Assembly: GCF_901933205.1 (NCBI RefSeq)
Contig: NC_044582.1
Location: 15,109,820 to 15,173,819, forward strand
Origin: Camarhynchus parvulus
Lineage: Eukaryota; Chordata; Aves; Passeriformes; Thraupidae
Length of the DNA: 64,000 nucleotides
Direction: 5' to 3'
Shown here: positions 23,931 to 36,500 of the stretch, piece after piece
How the letters are laid out: the number at the start of each line of letters is the position of its first letter
Position numbering within the stretch: the first letter of the stretch is position 1
Translations under genes and position numbers: made by a program
Notes under the pieces: model-generated
Told to the model about the DNA's origin: nothing
The model's input: only the letters and a program-made list of their open reading frames with translations
The model's database searches: none

Positions 23931-26532
23931 GAAGAATAAGACAGGAATTCCATAACCCTGGCATGAGGTTTGTGTAGCTTCCACTGGCCATGTGCTAATC
24001 ATACCCCACTCCAACTTGTGCTGTTCTAAACTCCTCTCTGATCACTTAAAAATAAAATTATGAACACTAATTATTTGCAGAAATTATATGGTAAATAATT
24101 GTGCACAAAAAATATACTTTTTAAAATTATAATCTGTTTGTAAATGATTCACAAAGAGGGAAAATAGGATGCTTGATTTAGGGTAAATTATTCACTACTA
24201 TGAAGTGGTTTGAAGTGAAGTGCTGATTATTGCCCTATATAGAGCTGTGTTGAAATTTATTAAATACTTGAAGAAAGAGTCACAAGAACATTGCATAGCA
24301 CAGTTAGTGTTTGTTTGTAAGAGTCTGGAAGTGACTGCTTGGCATGAAGGTTTTGCTCAAGAAAATCACCCAGCACTGCAGACTGGTATTACCTTTTCTT
24401 TACATAAATCTCAGATCAGAATAGCCCTGCCTTGTTCACCTTAACTTGCATGTGGAAATCAGGGGAAAGCGAATGAAATGACAAAAATAATTTTTTGCCA
24501 GGCTCTTGCTTCAGAAGATAATTTCAAAAAACATCAGCTTTTGCAATAGGTTTTTATAATGCCCAGACAAACAACAGCAATTCCTGGTACCTGAGCTGGT
24601 GTGTGTGTTACTTGACAGCTGTCAATCAATCACTGTTGAAATTTACTTCTTTGTTATATCTGGTTTATGAAAAAAATAGGAGAGCATTCACACAGCCTGA
24701 GTGGACTTCTTTAGCATATTGACAATAACATAGCACTTCTGGAGAGAAAAAGAGCATAAGGGGAGCTTGGCTTGCCTTCCACCCCAGAGTCTGCATAGAA
24801 TGGGAATTTTCCAACCAAGGAATTGAATCTAATTTCCTAAATCTCTAGACTGACAGTGGAAATAGGAGAGGGAATAGAGAAGGGATTATTTCAAGTGAGG
24901 GGTTATTGCTGTTGAGACTGAGCAGGACTCTTGGGAGATGCCAGCCTGGCTTTTAGTTTGAGCATTTCACCTTCTTACTGTCTGACTTAGTCTTGATGAA
25001 CATGGTTATGGCTTTTGTCTTTCTTTTATTTTGCTGAGGACACTTGTCTTGACGTATGTGAGATATAAATATATAAAAATAGATTTATAATATACTTGAA
25101 TGGCTCAGTTAATATTATCAGGGTGCCCAGAAGCAGTAGTGCAGCATCTGTGGTATAGATGGCTTTTGTCACCAGCTAAGTCAGCAGCACTTCTAAGTTG
25201 TTGCTTTTCACCTGTAGCAGAACTAGGGGTTACACCAGAGCCCTCTCCAGGTCAGTAACCAGGGACTCTTCACAAATTTCCCCCAGCATGAACTGGTGCA
25301 TGCTAAGCTGGTTTTTAAGGCTTTAAATGCATTGGCCAACCTGTTTGTGACTTTCCAGATTGTAGTCAATACAGAGCTATGCTGATTTTCCCCAGCTAAA
25401 GACTGAAAACCTAGTTCCAATGCTTTGAAATTATTACTTATTACAAGACTACAAGAGAAAAGCTTGTGATAGGAGGTCCAGCTTTGAAAATACAGCAGAA
25501 TTCTTTTTCTGTGGTAGCTAGGGAACAGGCTTACTATCAAGCTTATCCACATGTGTACATGTAGATGTGCACATTTGAAATGTGTGTATGTGTATTCTGA
25601 AGCTTTTTTAATATATATTTATGTAACCACAGATCAGTATTTGTGTTTATATGTTATATGTTTAATTGTGTATTAAAAAATTCAGTTCATGCTAAATCAT
25701 AATTCTTAAATGAAGAACCAAAGTTTTTCCTCCTTGCACAAGACATAACCTATAGAGTGTGCCAAGAAAAATACCACAGTTTGTGTGCCAAGGCACTGGA
25801 GTTTTTGCTGGTATAAAGAAGTTAAATATAACTCATTTTCTAAGATGTTGTTTAATGAAAATTCTTGCTTTTTTTCACACTGGTGCTGTTTATTTTTGTC
25901 AAACCCTGGCTGGTTTGTTAAATATCACTAAATGATATTTACAAGTTTGCAATGCTCCCACGGACCAGGTGCAAAGACTTTATGTATCTATCTAGCTATA
26001 TTTTACATACATATATTCTTTATTATATATAATCAAAATGAGAAATTAATGACAAATTCCCACCTACCCATCATGAGGCATGTCACTGCACATTGGATGT
26101 CATTTCATTTTATCTCAGTTTATTGCTCAGGGAAGTGGATCAGACAATACAGCCCAAAAAACTGAATATCCAGTAACTATCTGTGACACTTTCCAGCAGA
26201 TTAAGATTTGCAAACCTTCTAATGGACTCATCTCTTGATTTTTCCAGAAACTTCTTCCCAATTCCCAGCCCACCACTGCTGAGGTTTGAGTTCTGTCCTC
26301 TTTGCAGTCCCAGCCCTCAGGAAGACCTGTGCTTTAACTCTACTGCAATAATCTCCATCTGTTTTCAAGTACCAGCCATAAATACCTTCCCCTTGCCCAT
26401 AACTCTTCATCTCTCAACCCTCTGCAGCCACATTTTCAGTGTTGATTTTGCAGTTGGACTCTTCACCTGTGGGCTGTGTTTGGGAGGCAAATTCCAACCC
26501 CAGACTGGGGGCACCATAGGCACTGAGGAGGG
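23931..26532. other. Unique AT-rich non-coding sequence
   Basis: No gene or mobile element is seen. The composite homeodomain-type site at 24613-24632 is listed separately. AT-rich sequence lies at 25560-25690. Confidence 0.4.
24613..24632. promoter_or_regulatory. Composite TGIF/MEIS palindrome plus PBX/HOX-like site
   Basis: TGACAGCTGTCA (24613-24624) is a perfect 12-bp palindrome matching the known dimer site of TALE homeodomain factors (TGIF, PKNOX, MEIS). It is followed without a gap by ATCAATCA, which resembles PBX/HOX composite sites. The sequence is seen directly. Use as a binding site is inference from known motif preferences. Confidence 0.4.
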
Positions 26533-26725
26533 GTCATAAGATCATTGAGGTTAGAAAAGACCTCAAAGATTGTTGAGTCCAGCCCTCAACTCAGCACCAC
26601 CACCATGTTCACCATTAAACCACGTCCTCAAGTGCCACATCCACACATTTTTTTGACACTCCCAAGGATGGTGACTCCTCCACTTCCCTGGACAGCTCGT
26701 TCCAGTGCTTGAGCACTGCATTGTT
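26533..26725 (-). mobile_element. CR1 LINE 3'-end fragment
   Basis: The plus strand gives the reverse complement of a CR1 3' end. TCATAAGATCATTGAGGTTA is followed by GAAAAGACCTCAAAGATTG, AGTCCAGCCCTCAACTCAGC, ACCATTAAACCACGTCCTCA, AGTGCCACATCCACACATTT and AGGATGGTGACTCCTCCACT, then GGACAGCTCGTTCCAGTGCT. The internal sequence differs from the copies at 10398 and 21963, so this belongs to a different CR1 subfamily. It is truncated and non-coding. Confidence 0.92.
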
Positions 26726-27195
26726 CATTGATTTACAAGGCTCTGTCTGGCCCATGGTCCTGGTAACTCCAGCCACTGTTGGTGGGAAGCTCAGCACTGT
26801 GGGTCCTCTCAGCATCACTGCAAGCTCTCTGTCACAGGGGCTTTTCAGTTATTCTGGTGTTTTCTTTAGGTACCTTAAAAGAAAACAGCATTTTCATCCA
26901 ATTCCCTTGGTTTTCCTGAATTGTAGACAGCAAATGATTTCCACATAATTTTTCCCAGATTGCCAAGTAAAACTGATGATGTCAGTTTAATTGATTACAG
27001 GATGGCATCAGTCAAACACAAGTCTCTAAATATATTTCAGCTGCCAAATAGGGTAAACACAGCCATTTATGGCTGAGCATTTCAGGCTTTCCTTCTGTGG
27101 GTGTTACTGCCTGGACTGCCCAGGACCTTCATGCACATGTACAACTCCACCTGCATTACTTCTGAGCAAGGTTACAACATATTATGGGATGTATT

Positions 27196-27198
<3 letters not shown>
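26726..27198. other. Unique non-coding sequence
   Basis: No gene or repeat recognised between the CR1 fragment and the AT microsatellite. Confidence 0.4.

Positions 27199-27253
<55 letters not shown>
27199..27253. repeat. (AT)n microsatellite, about 27 units
   Basis: This is an uninterrupted alternating AT tract. It is perfectly self-complementary, so it can form a cruciform or slip during replication, and its length in any assembly is uncertain. Confidence 0.97.
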
Positions 27254-27259
<6 letters not shown>

Positions 27260-27494
27260 TATAAATATAAAATATATAAATATTTTAAATATACTAGAAA
27301 CATAAATAGATAAATAAAATAAAATATATAAACTATAAATATAAATATAGAATATATGTACAGTTCTATAAATATATATTTTTACCACTATAACTATAAA
27401 TATATTAATGTATAATATAAAATATTTATATTATATATAAATTATATAATCATTAATATATAATATAAATATATTATATATAAATATATATATA
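27254..27494. repeat. AT-only low-complexity tract
   Basis: Almost pure A+T (TATAAA, AATATAT and TATTTATA units) with only scattered C or G. It probably formed by decay and expansion of the adjacent microsatellite. Confidence 0.93.
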
Positions 27495-30269
27495 TCACCT
27501 AAGAGTACCTCAGAGCACATCAGTAACCAGTCTGCAAGGTCAGAGTCAATTTTTTGTGCTTAATTCTAAGCTATTTTGGATGATCCAAAGAGGAACTTAT
27601 CACATTCACTGAGAAACTCTTAATTCTGGCATTCATGTGTGGTTGCTGCATCAAACAAGCTAAATTTATGACAGCAAGTCTAATTCCAGCCACGCTCTCG
27701 AGTTCAGTCCACCTGAGCTCAAAGATGACTTGATTGATAGGAAAAATGTGTGATCTGTCTGTCTCTAGGGTGCCATCTTTTCCCATTGTCCCTTTGAGCT
27801 CTCAGTTCTGACACCACTGAAAACAAAGGGTCAGGTTACTGCTCAAAATGGAATGATTTTATGCCACTTTCTAATGCAATTTCCTTGCAGGCAAGCCAAA
27901 AGAGGATGGAAGAGCTTGACATGCTTTTATGCCCCATGAAATGTGGGATTGAAGACCATATTAGCACCAACATATTTGCTCCATCTCTTTCTTCAAATGT
28001 ATAGCTAATGTGTTCTAAAATTAGTCTGAATCAGGTTTCTCATAGAGTGTTTGAAAATTTTTACCTTGATTTCTGACATGCAGTATCTGAGCTGTATTTT
28101 AAATTTAGTTATGAACAGAGGCAGCCTATTGATAGACAAATGATACCTCTGGTGCCTTATCTTCCTGTTATTTTGACATTTTCCTTGTAATTGGTGACTG
28201 TGAAACTTGAGAATTAGCAAGATGGAATTATCTGATACAAAGAGAATGCGGTGAATTTTGCAACACCAAAGTGAAGCAGAAATATATCCACAACCATTTT
28301 CCTATAATCATTTCAGGTGGGTGTTTGTGTTTCAGAAACTGCAGTTTATTCTTCATAGCTCCTTTCATCCAGAAGAAATGGACTACAAGGTGTTTTATAG
28401 ACTGTGGTAATTTAACTTACAGCAGTAATATAGGCACAACATGGCAAACAGACCTTCTAATCTGGCAGAGCAATTAATTCATGCTGAACATTAAGCACCT
28501 CAGTAGCCCCAAGATGCAATCCACTGGAGACTGCTGACAGGCCATTTTAATATTAATCACATGCTTACAACCTTTGCTGTATGGAGGATTTCATTTACCA
28601 ACACCAAACAGCTGAAGAAAGAGAAAATAGGGAAGACAGTGAGGAGTCACTCCCAGGTAAAAAGTTTTACACTTCAAAGATTACTGAAATGGCCACATTT
28701 ACTGATGCTGTGCCAAGATGTGGCTATTTCCATTTGGGTTTGTCACTGATAAGAGCAAAACCTTGCTCACTCTTCTCCTCATGGTAAGTGTTCAATCTGG
28801 TGTCAGTATGTTGAATTCTAGTATTTTAGGCTCATTCAGAACAGTCCCAACTGTTTCCCACAGGCAAATAAAAATGCAAGTTATCACGAAGACAGTGGAA
28901 AAAGTAAGAGACAGCCTTCCCTTTTGTGGAGTTGTGGTTGTTACCAACCAAAGACAATGGAGGAAATTCTCTAAGATTATCCTTCTGTTTAACAGAGGAA
29001 GGTGGGAAAGTGTGTCCTCCAGTGAGTGACATCACTTATTGATGGTGTTAGAAGTGTGGGTTTGAGTTCAGGGCTTTGGTGAGCAAAGGGAAGGAAATAT
29101 GGTGGATTGGGACCAGATTTGATCCCCTTAAAACAACCCAGGGGAAATATTTCAGGCACTGTGTGAGATTTGTGCACAAACAGTTGCTTCTGAGAGATTT
29201 CTGAATCCTTAAGAGGTTTCAGTGATAGAAAGTGTTTGGGATCTGGTTTGTATCCTCTTGTCTGTCTAATGGGTGTTTTGTGGATTTTTCCTGTGTGAGC
29301 TTTGGATGACAGATTGTCTTCAATTTCACTGAGACATATTCAGTCCTCTTGACAGTTCCTTGGGGTTTGTTTGGCTTTTTTATATAAACATATACATTTA
29401 TAAAGCTATGTAGATTAACCAGTTGGGAAAAAAACCCAACATTTCTCTCATCATGATGAATATAAGTGCACTCTGAAAGAACTATCACACAAAATGAAGG
29501 ATGGAGAGTTGTGTGCTGACTCTATGCTGACAGCAGTAAAAGTTTGGCAGAATACATTGAAACTTCTGTCATTAGAACTATTTTATTGCAGCTGGGAATA
29601 ACAAGAACTGTGAGAACTGGTCATTAGAGACAATAAAAACAATGTTTGGTTTTTTTCTCCAGATAGGTAAATCACATTTGGAGAGGAAATTGATAAGCTA
29701 ATGCTACAGAGCCAGCTGTAAATAAACCATCCATCCCAAAAATGATATATTTACTTTCTTCAGTCACAATTCTAAGCCTCCATCAAAGATCTAATTTCCT
29801 TCCTTTAGCAGGGGAAAATACAAGCCTTTATCAAACAGTAATCCTTTTAACAGAAATGCCAATTAAAGCTACCCTGTTCTTTATGCTAGATGGGTTCTTA
29901 CCATCTGTCTTGCAACTCTGTACTGTAAATAAGAAGGAAAATAAAAGGATTCTCAGTTTATTATAGCTTTAACTGTAGAAAACAAAATTCAAGCATTCCC
30001 CTGATGTCAACAAATATCTTTCTTGGCACCCAGTGGAAGCAGGATTGTACTCCTGCACTTCTGCTTGAATTAATGAGTTTGGGCTTGGTGTTCAGGGTGC
30101 AGGGCTGAGAGCCTGAGTCTGGAACCTGCAATTCAGGGCTGGCAAGACTTTACTGTGGGCAAACAGACCTTTGAAACACTTTTGGCAGATGACACAACAG
30201 CCCCTAACAGGAGTGGCAGCAGCTAGAAAAATAGGCAATAAAAATTGTGGAGGTGGGAGCTGTAAATTA
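27495..30269. other. Unique AT-rich non-coding sequence
   Basis: No gene, RNA gene or mobile element recognised. The longest frame (103 codons, 28718-29029) has no domain. Confidence 0.4.
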
Positions 30270-30322
30270 GGGGTTGGAATTTTGTTTCCCTTCCAACCCA
30301 AACCATTCCATGGTTCTATGAA
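30270..30322 (+). mobile_element. CR1 LINE terminal 3' tail with internal deletion
   Basis: GGGGTTGGAATTTTG is joined to TTCCCTTCCAACCCAAACCA and the terminal ATTCCATGGTTCTATGA. In intact CR1 about 15-20 more bases separate the two parts, so the copy carries a small internal deletion. Only the last ~50 bases of the element are present. Confidence 0.85.
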
Positions 30323-32525
30323 ATGTCCCTTTACATAGCTGATTAAAGATTCCGTGGAACAAATCAGTGATTTCTCATCAGCCACTTCAAGACCATGACT
30401 TCTTACTTGGAAATGGGATGTCTTTTTAGACTACCAAAGCTAGGAGAAATATTGTGCACTTTCCTAAGAAGTTGCATCAGAGCAAGGTCCTGAATCATAT
30501 TTCAAAATAAAATCTCTGGCATGCTCTCCTTTCTCTATCATGCCTGCATAACTGCCTATCCTACAGCTCAAAATCAGGAGATGTGACAATGAACTTCATC
30601 CACACCAGATTAAAAAAGAAATGAGAGTCACTGCTTCTCAAAGCTACAGCCTATTCTCAGAAAAGTACCATGAAAATAATGAAAAGATGCTCAAGCCCTC
30701 TTCCTTAATATGTAAGCCAATTTTAAGTATTCCATGGCCCCTTTTCTTTGATTTTTTAGCGAGTGATTCATAAGTTTATTTCCATGTCCTGTGGGACTGA
30801 TATTCTCACAAGCTTTTTCTGTTCTGGCAAAGGCCTGACCAGTTGGCCGAGAGGAAATTGCGCAGAAAAGCTGCAAGCCTCCAAATTTACATAAACTGAT
30901 TCAAAATGGCATTAAATGTTACTGAAAGTGGTGTATAGAGATCTACAGAGATCTGATTTTCCTCCTCTCCACCTTGGTTCTGCTCCCTAGGGGTTCCCCT
31001 GCTGTTTGGCAGAGGCACACGGGGCTGGTCCATGGGGAGTGTGGGCCTGAGTGTGGTGGAAAGGGTTTGGTGGGTGGCCCTTGCTTAGGCTGGGACAGTA
31101 ATGCTGGCTTTGGTAGATGTCTCCTGTGATGAATTCAGCGGGTTATTTTGGCAATTTTTTAAACTTTTTATGAATTTGCAGACATAGGGGCAGGGGAGCT
31201 CAGGGAGTGATTGTGTGACAGGTAGAAAACCAAACATTTGTTCATTTCAAGTAAGGCAAAATATCTCATTTACTCAAAATACCTCCTTTAAACCCTTTTT
31301 TTTAGACCCAGGAACATAGAAAACATTTTTTGTATCAGGCAGAATGACAAAAAACAAATTTGGGGGTTTTTTTCCTACCTGCATATCATTAGGCAGACCC
31401 CAGTGCATTTATTCGGGTTTGAATTAGTAATGTTCTTATCAATATTATAAATGTTAAAAAAAATTACCTTTTGTTGGCCCAACTTTTCCTTTTTCTCCCA
31501 GCTTTGTCTCATGGTTTTGTAGATTATTATTTCTGCTTCAGACACCTCTTGTGCAGACCTAACCATACATTCCCACAAATTCTTGGTGGGTCAGCACCTT
31601 CTCTGGGACTGGAGCAGCAAAACCTCAGCTCCCCTTGGAATCTGAGGAGTGCAGCAGGAGCCAAAGGACTTCCCATCCTTTTAATAACTCCTTTAACTCT
31701 CCCATCTCCAGTTTGATGGCTTCTGTTTTACTGCAGAGTGAGCTTTGCTCTTAAAGTTAATGACACCCTTTGGTTTCTAAGTACGCAGTAAATTGGTCCC
31801 AAGGTGTCTTATGACTTTGACTTGTTGAAACATCCATCCCACTCCTTGCACAGCTTCTCTCATATTAAAGCATCCCTGCCTAGTTTGGGGCAGTGATGGG
31901 GTTTCTGTGTAGTGCTTTTGATTGTGTCATTAATTAACAATTTGCACATCTGCAATGTTGAGATGTGTTTGCTGCTGTGTGGACACACACTGAACTCCAA
32001 ACACATGCACCTAACTCAGACAAAAGTTTTATTAAGGGAAAAGTCATTATATGCATCATGGAAATTACTTTCTCATTGAAAAATTCTAAGAAAAAGGAGG
32101 AGAAGAGGATAAGTTATTCAACAGAAAATGTAATGTATTGAAGTAAATTAATCCCGTTCATCAGAACATGCTTTCTTTTCCACCACAGCAGCCCAAATCT
32201 TACAATAAGCCTGAGGAATATTATGTGTTTTCCTGACAAAAGCAATCTGAAATATCAGATTCATAATCTGGTCAAATTGTGCTGCCTAGGAAACCTAATG
32301 GTGTATATAAGGATCAGTGTTATGTGATCTGGGGTAGCAATGGATGACTGAATGTTCCTAAGCCAAAAGAATCCATGAAAATGTGTAACTAAGAGAACCA
32401 AACCTGTGCTATAAGGGTCTCAGGAGAATATAAAGGAGTTCAGTTCCCTTTCCAGCAGTGTGTAGGAATGCACTGGTCATCCATGTAAAATATGAAATAT
32501 TTTACAAAGTAAAAATACAAAAAAA
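30323..32525. other. Unique non-coding sequence
   Basis: No gene or mobile element recognised. Composition is AT-rich, with a slightly GC-richer patch at 30970-31100. Confidence 0.4.
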
Positions 32526-32563
32526 ATCATAGAATGAAAAATATGAAAAAATATCATAGAATG
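32526..32563. repeat. Duplicated ATCATAGAATG in AT-rich DNA
   Basis: ATCATAGAATG occurs at 32526-32536 and again at 32553-32563. The unit resembles the reverse complement of the CR1 3'-terminal octamer repeat, but no CR1 body follows on either side. It may be a CR1 end remnant or a chance local duplication. Confidence 0.5.
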
Positions 32564-32605
32564 TTTAGACATGTGTCTTCCTATGGGAAATTTAAACCCA
32601 TTCAG

Positions 32606-32621
32606 AAAAAAAAAAAAAAAA
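32606..32621. repeat. Poly(A) run
   Basis: 16 consecutive A residues followed by GAAAAAA. No processed pseudogene or SINE is recognisable next to it. Confidence 0.85.
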
Positions 32622-33537
32622 GAAAAAACCAACAGATTGTACCTTCCAAATGCTCTAACTCCTGCACAAGACACGTAGGTTTTAATTTCACAAGAAGTTC
32701 ATAACAATGCTACAGGTGCCAGTTCATACAAATGAAAACAGAAATTGCAGATCCTCTGGTGGAGTACCTGTTCTACTGAGCCATGCTAGTGTTTTGGGCA
32801 TATCACTTGGCACTCATAAATAATAATAAAAAAACAAATAATAAATAGAAATTAATTGGAAGAATGTACCATATAACAAGGAAACAAGGCAAGTGGCTTT
32901 CTTGCATAATGAATATAAATAATACCATAGTTAGAGTTTTGTCAGTCTTTCTCAGTACCACTTTCTGAACCCTTTTCTCTGAATGGTCTGCTTGGCCTGT
33001 CATTCATGTGGCTTTTGAGATAAAACAGCCCTCCTCGTGCAAGTACTCAGGGTAATTACTGAGGCCACGGCTTAAATAACTCTGCTGGAGTGGCTCCATC
33101 TGTGAACGGCATGAGCCCACGGAAAATTATTCACTACACTTGTAAAGAGAAAAAGAGAGACACACAGGAGCATTGCAGATAACCTCAGGGCTTGGCAGTA
33201 GGTCTGCAACAATTGAATAAAAGATTTTCTGAAGGTGACCCTGTGGATGTTCATTCCTTACTCCTGTCAACAGTGGACCATGATGACAAGGCGGGCAGAA
33301 GGTAGTAATGAGACAGTTTGATTGATCAGTGAATGTCAAATTAATTCAGCTGGAAGCTTGCCAGAGCAAAACACAAATCTGCACAGTGGAATAAATAGAA
33401 GAGTGGATTTGATACTTTGGCTAGAACAATGCCTTGAAACCATCAAAAGGATGTCTCAGGCAAGAAAAGTTAAAAAATGAATTCTGTAATGAATTATTTG
33501 TCATTCAAAACAAATTCGGTTTTACAACAGAAGATAA
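32622..33537. other. Unique AT-rich non-coding sequence
   Basis: No gene or mobile element recognised. There is AT-rich simple sequence around 32818-32860. Confidence 0.4.
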
Positions 33538-33589
33538 AAAGGAGAAGCAAATCTTAGCAGGTTTGCCAAAAGGAGAAGCAATATCTTAG
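33538..33589. repeat. Two-copy tandem duplication, period about 31 bp
   Basis: AAAGGAGAAGCAAATCTTAG (33538-33557) recurs as AAAGGAGAAGCA followed by ATATCTTAG (33568-33589), separated by CAGGTTTGCC. The copies differ by a small indel, consistent with a fairly recent local duplication. Confidence 0.8.
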
Positions 33590-36500
33590 AAAAATGTTAG
33601 TGCTACAGATGACGAATATTCATTTATCTTTAGGCAATCCGAAAATTCAGCCTTTTAGATTAAAATCAAAGGAACCAGTCTGGAGTATTCAGTAATTTAA
33701 AACATAAAGGAAAAGGGCCCTTTTTTCACCGTGTTTTATATGTACAGGCACGTATCATTTTACAGAGCTTCTTCAGAATCAATCTTGAGAAGATTGGTCT
33801 ATTAAATATATTTATTTGGATTTGATTGCAATCATTTATGAAATGTTTATGGTCTTGTGGTGTATGCACAGAGGGGAGCCCTGGCTTGCTGAGCCAGTGG
33901 CAAAGCTTCCCTGACTTCACAAGGTGCTGCTACATGTACAATTGTGCCTCCTGAACTCAGGTTTTTACCTGATGATTAAATATAGTGGCTATTCTCCAAC
34001 TTAATTCAAACCATTTCACTCCTATTAGCACAAAACCAATATTCACCTCCTTAAGAATACTCTTGCATGAGAAGAGGTCTCCACAAAACTTGTGCCCCCA
34101 TAGAGCTCACTGCTGTAAGGCAGCTCCCTTTCCAGGGTGGCTGCACATCCAGAAAACCTTCTTGCTTATGGGTGTTACCTGTCTTTAACAGGATGGGGTT
34201 GGGAAGGAAGGGAGTGGGGGACTGTGGAGAGCTCAGGGCAAGGGGCAGGAAAACCTTCAGCGCAGCCCTGTCAGTTGTAGCATCCACCTGCTTTTCCCCA
34301 GGCTTCTGTCAGGTGTTGTCTTTACGACCAATTTTCTGAAACCAAAAAGCTGGCTCAGTAAATGTGAAGTCTGCACAGTAGTTATGCCAGCACAGAGTTG
34401 TATCAGCTGCTGGCAGCCCATAATTACATAGCTGCACACTGTTAAATGTTCTTTTTCACAACACGTGGCATTGTCCTATTTAGACTGTAGAGGTACTTAT
34501 ACACATCACTTTCTGATGTGAACTCATCCTTGAGTGGGAACTTGCTGCCATTTCCCACAGGTTTGTTATTTATGCTGCAAGTGCAAGGCAGCAGAGAAAG
34601 ATTTCTAGCTGGGCTTCATTATCAGCCCTTTATGCATCTGCTGCTCTGCTGCAGGTAGAAGAATTTTCCTTCCAAGTGCAATGCTGATGTTGAAAGCATA
34701 GAGAGAGCTCATATAACTAGGGTTAGTTCAATTGCTGAGTGTCTCCTGGGAATTTTCATGCCATCACACTTGTAAATTAATTTCCTTTGGCTATTCTGTG
34801 CTCCACTTGTGTTAATTTTCTATGAACATTTCTACAATATGGTTTTATCAATTAAAATATTCATAGGATGGCTCTTTCTAGACCAAGGCATATTTGCAAG
34901 GTCGACTCTGGTACTTGCTCAAGTACTTACTCTGAAATCATGAAGTGCTCTTGCATTGTATGTAAGAAATCCTTGTTTGTAAAAATACCCACTGAAAACA
35001 GTGGAAGATAAGTGAGAAATTTTGCTCCAGTGCTTGAAGAATCTCAGGGCTCCAGATGTGTCTGCTAACACCAGGAAAGGCTGATGGTAAAGCTCTTTGT
35101 GCAACAGCTCCAGCACCTTCAGATATACCATAAATCAGGTTTTGTATCTGGAGGAATAGCAGTAAATTCCTCAAGGTGAGTTTTCCTGTGAGTGGCCAGA
35201 CCTGGAATTTTGATACTGCAAAGGCTCGAAAGCTGGGATCTCATTCTGCACAGTGCAGAAGGAGCAAGAGGAGAGCAGTGGTGGGACAAGGTCCTGCGGA
35301 TTCTCCCCACAGGCAGCACTCACAAATCCACTGGTGTTATTCTGTCACAACAGCAGGACTGCTGTGAGCACATCTGGGCCTTGTGGCACAGACTGGAGGG
35401 TGGGTAGGAGCGAGACATGGGAATTCAGCCACCAGCTTCAGTGGAAAACAGATTGAGGTGCTGTCTTTTTATGCATTTATCTGCAGTGATTAATTTTTCA
35501 GGGAGTCAGGGCAGCCAGCTGCCACTGAGCTCTGTGTTCTGGGCTCCAAGTGTTCAATAACTTCCCAGCTGGAGAAGCCTTTGTCCCCACCTCATCTCTT
35601 TTTCGGTCGTTCCCATTATCACTTGATAAATATCTCATGACCTGATGCTCTGTTTTACCCAGGCCTGCACCTCAGAGACCTCCCTGCAACTTCTGCTGTC
35701 CCAAACCCAAAAATGTAACGCATCAATAAAAAAAAATAATGGCTTGATGTGACATGAAGTGAGACCTGCAATACCCTTGGTATTGTGTGTTAGACACATT
35801 GCAAACCATCACAGACTGCAGGGTTTAATGGCTTGCTGCAGTTCTACTGAAAAACTTTATTTTTTTCCATCTGAGTAGAAATTTGTCATTTATTATGGAA
35901 TAATAAGCCTGATAGAAGACACAGCTTCTTGATGTGATCTGTATAATTATACATTGCCTATTACATTATTTGCTTGTTGTTTCTGCAGCTCTAAGTGTAT
36001 CAAAACTCTTGTTTGGGCACTGCCTGCCCTTGGTGAAAACTCCTGGGGTTTTGACAGAGGTCAGCACATCCTATTAGGGCAGTGGAATGACTCAGGGGTA
36101 AGAAACTACCATGTAAAATGTAGGCAGCCAGTTTGAATGTCCTGAGTAGGAGCCTGATCTTTGATGGGCTGAACCATCTTCAAGAAATGCCAATTTCTTT
36201 CTACCATGAGGGGAAGCTCAGGAGTCATTTGGGTGCCTGAGCAAAGGGCTTAAACAATGCATCCTCTGCAAAGGGCCAGAAGTATCCCTAAAACTGCACA
36301 GCTCATCCTTCTTCCAGGAGCAGACATCTGCACATTGATAAACCTCACCTGATTTAGTTTTGGCACTGAAGCTATCTCTTGGTTTCAGAGATGATGCAGG
36401 GAAAGGCATCATACCACAGGTCAACTTCCAAGAATTTCCACAGAAAGTTATTGCTGAGAGATTTGGATCTTTTAACTCTCAAGGCAGGAAACCTGCTGCT

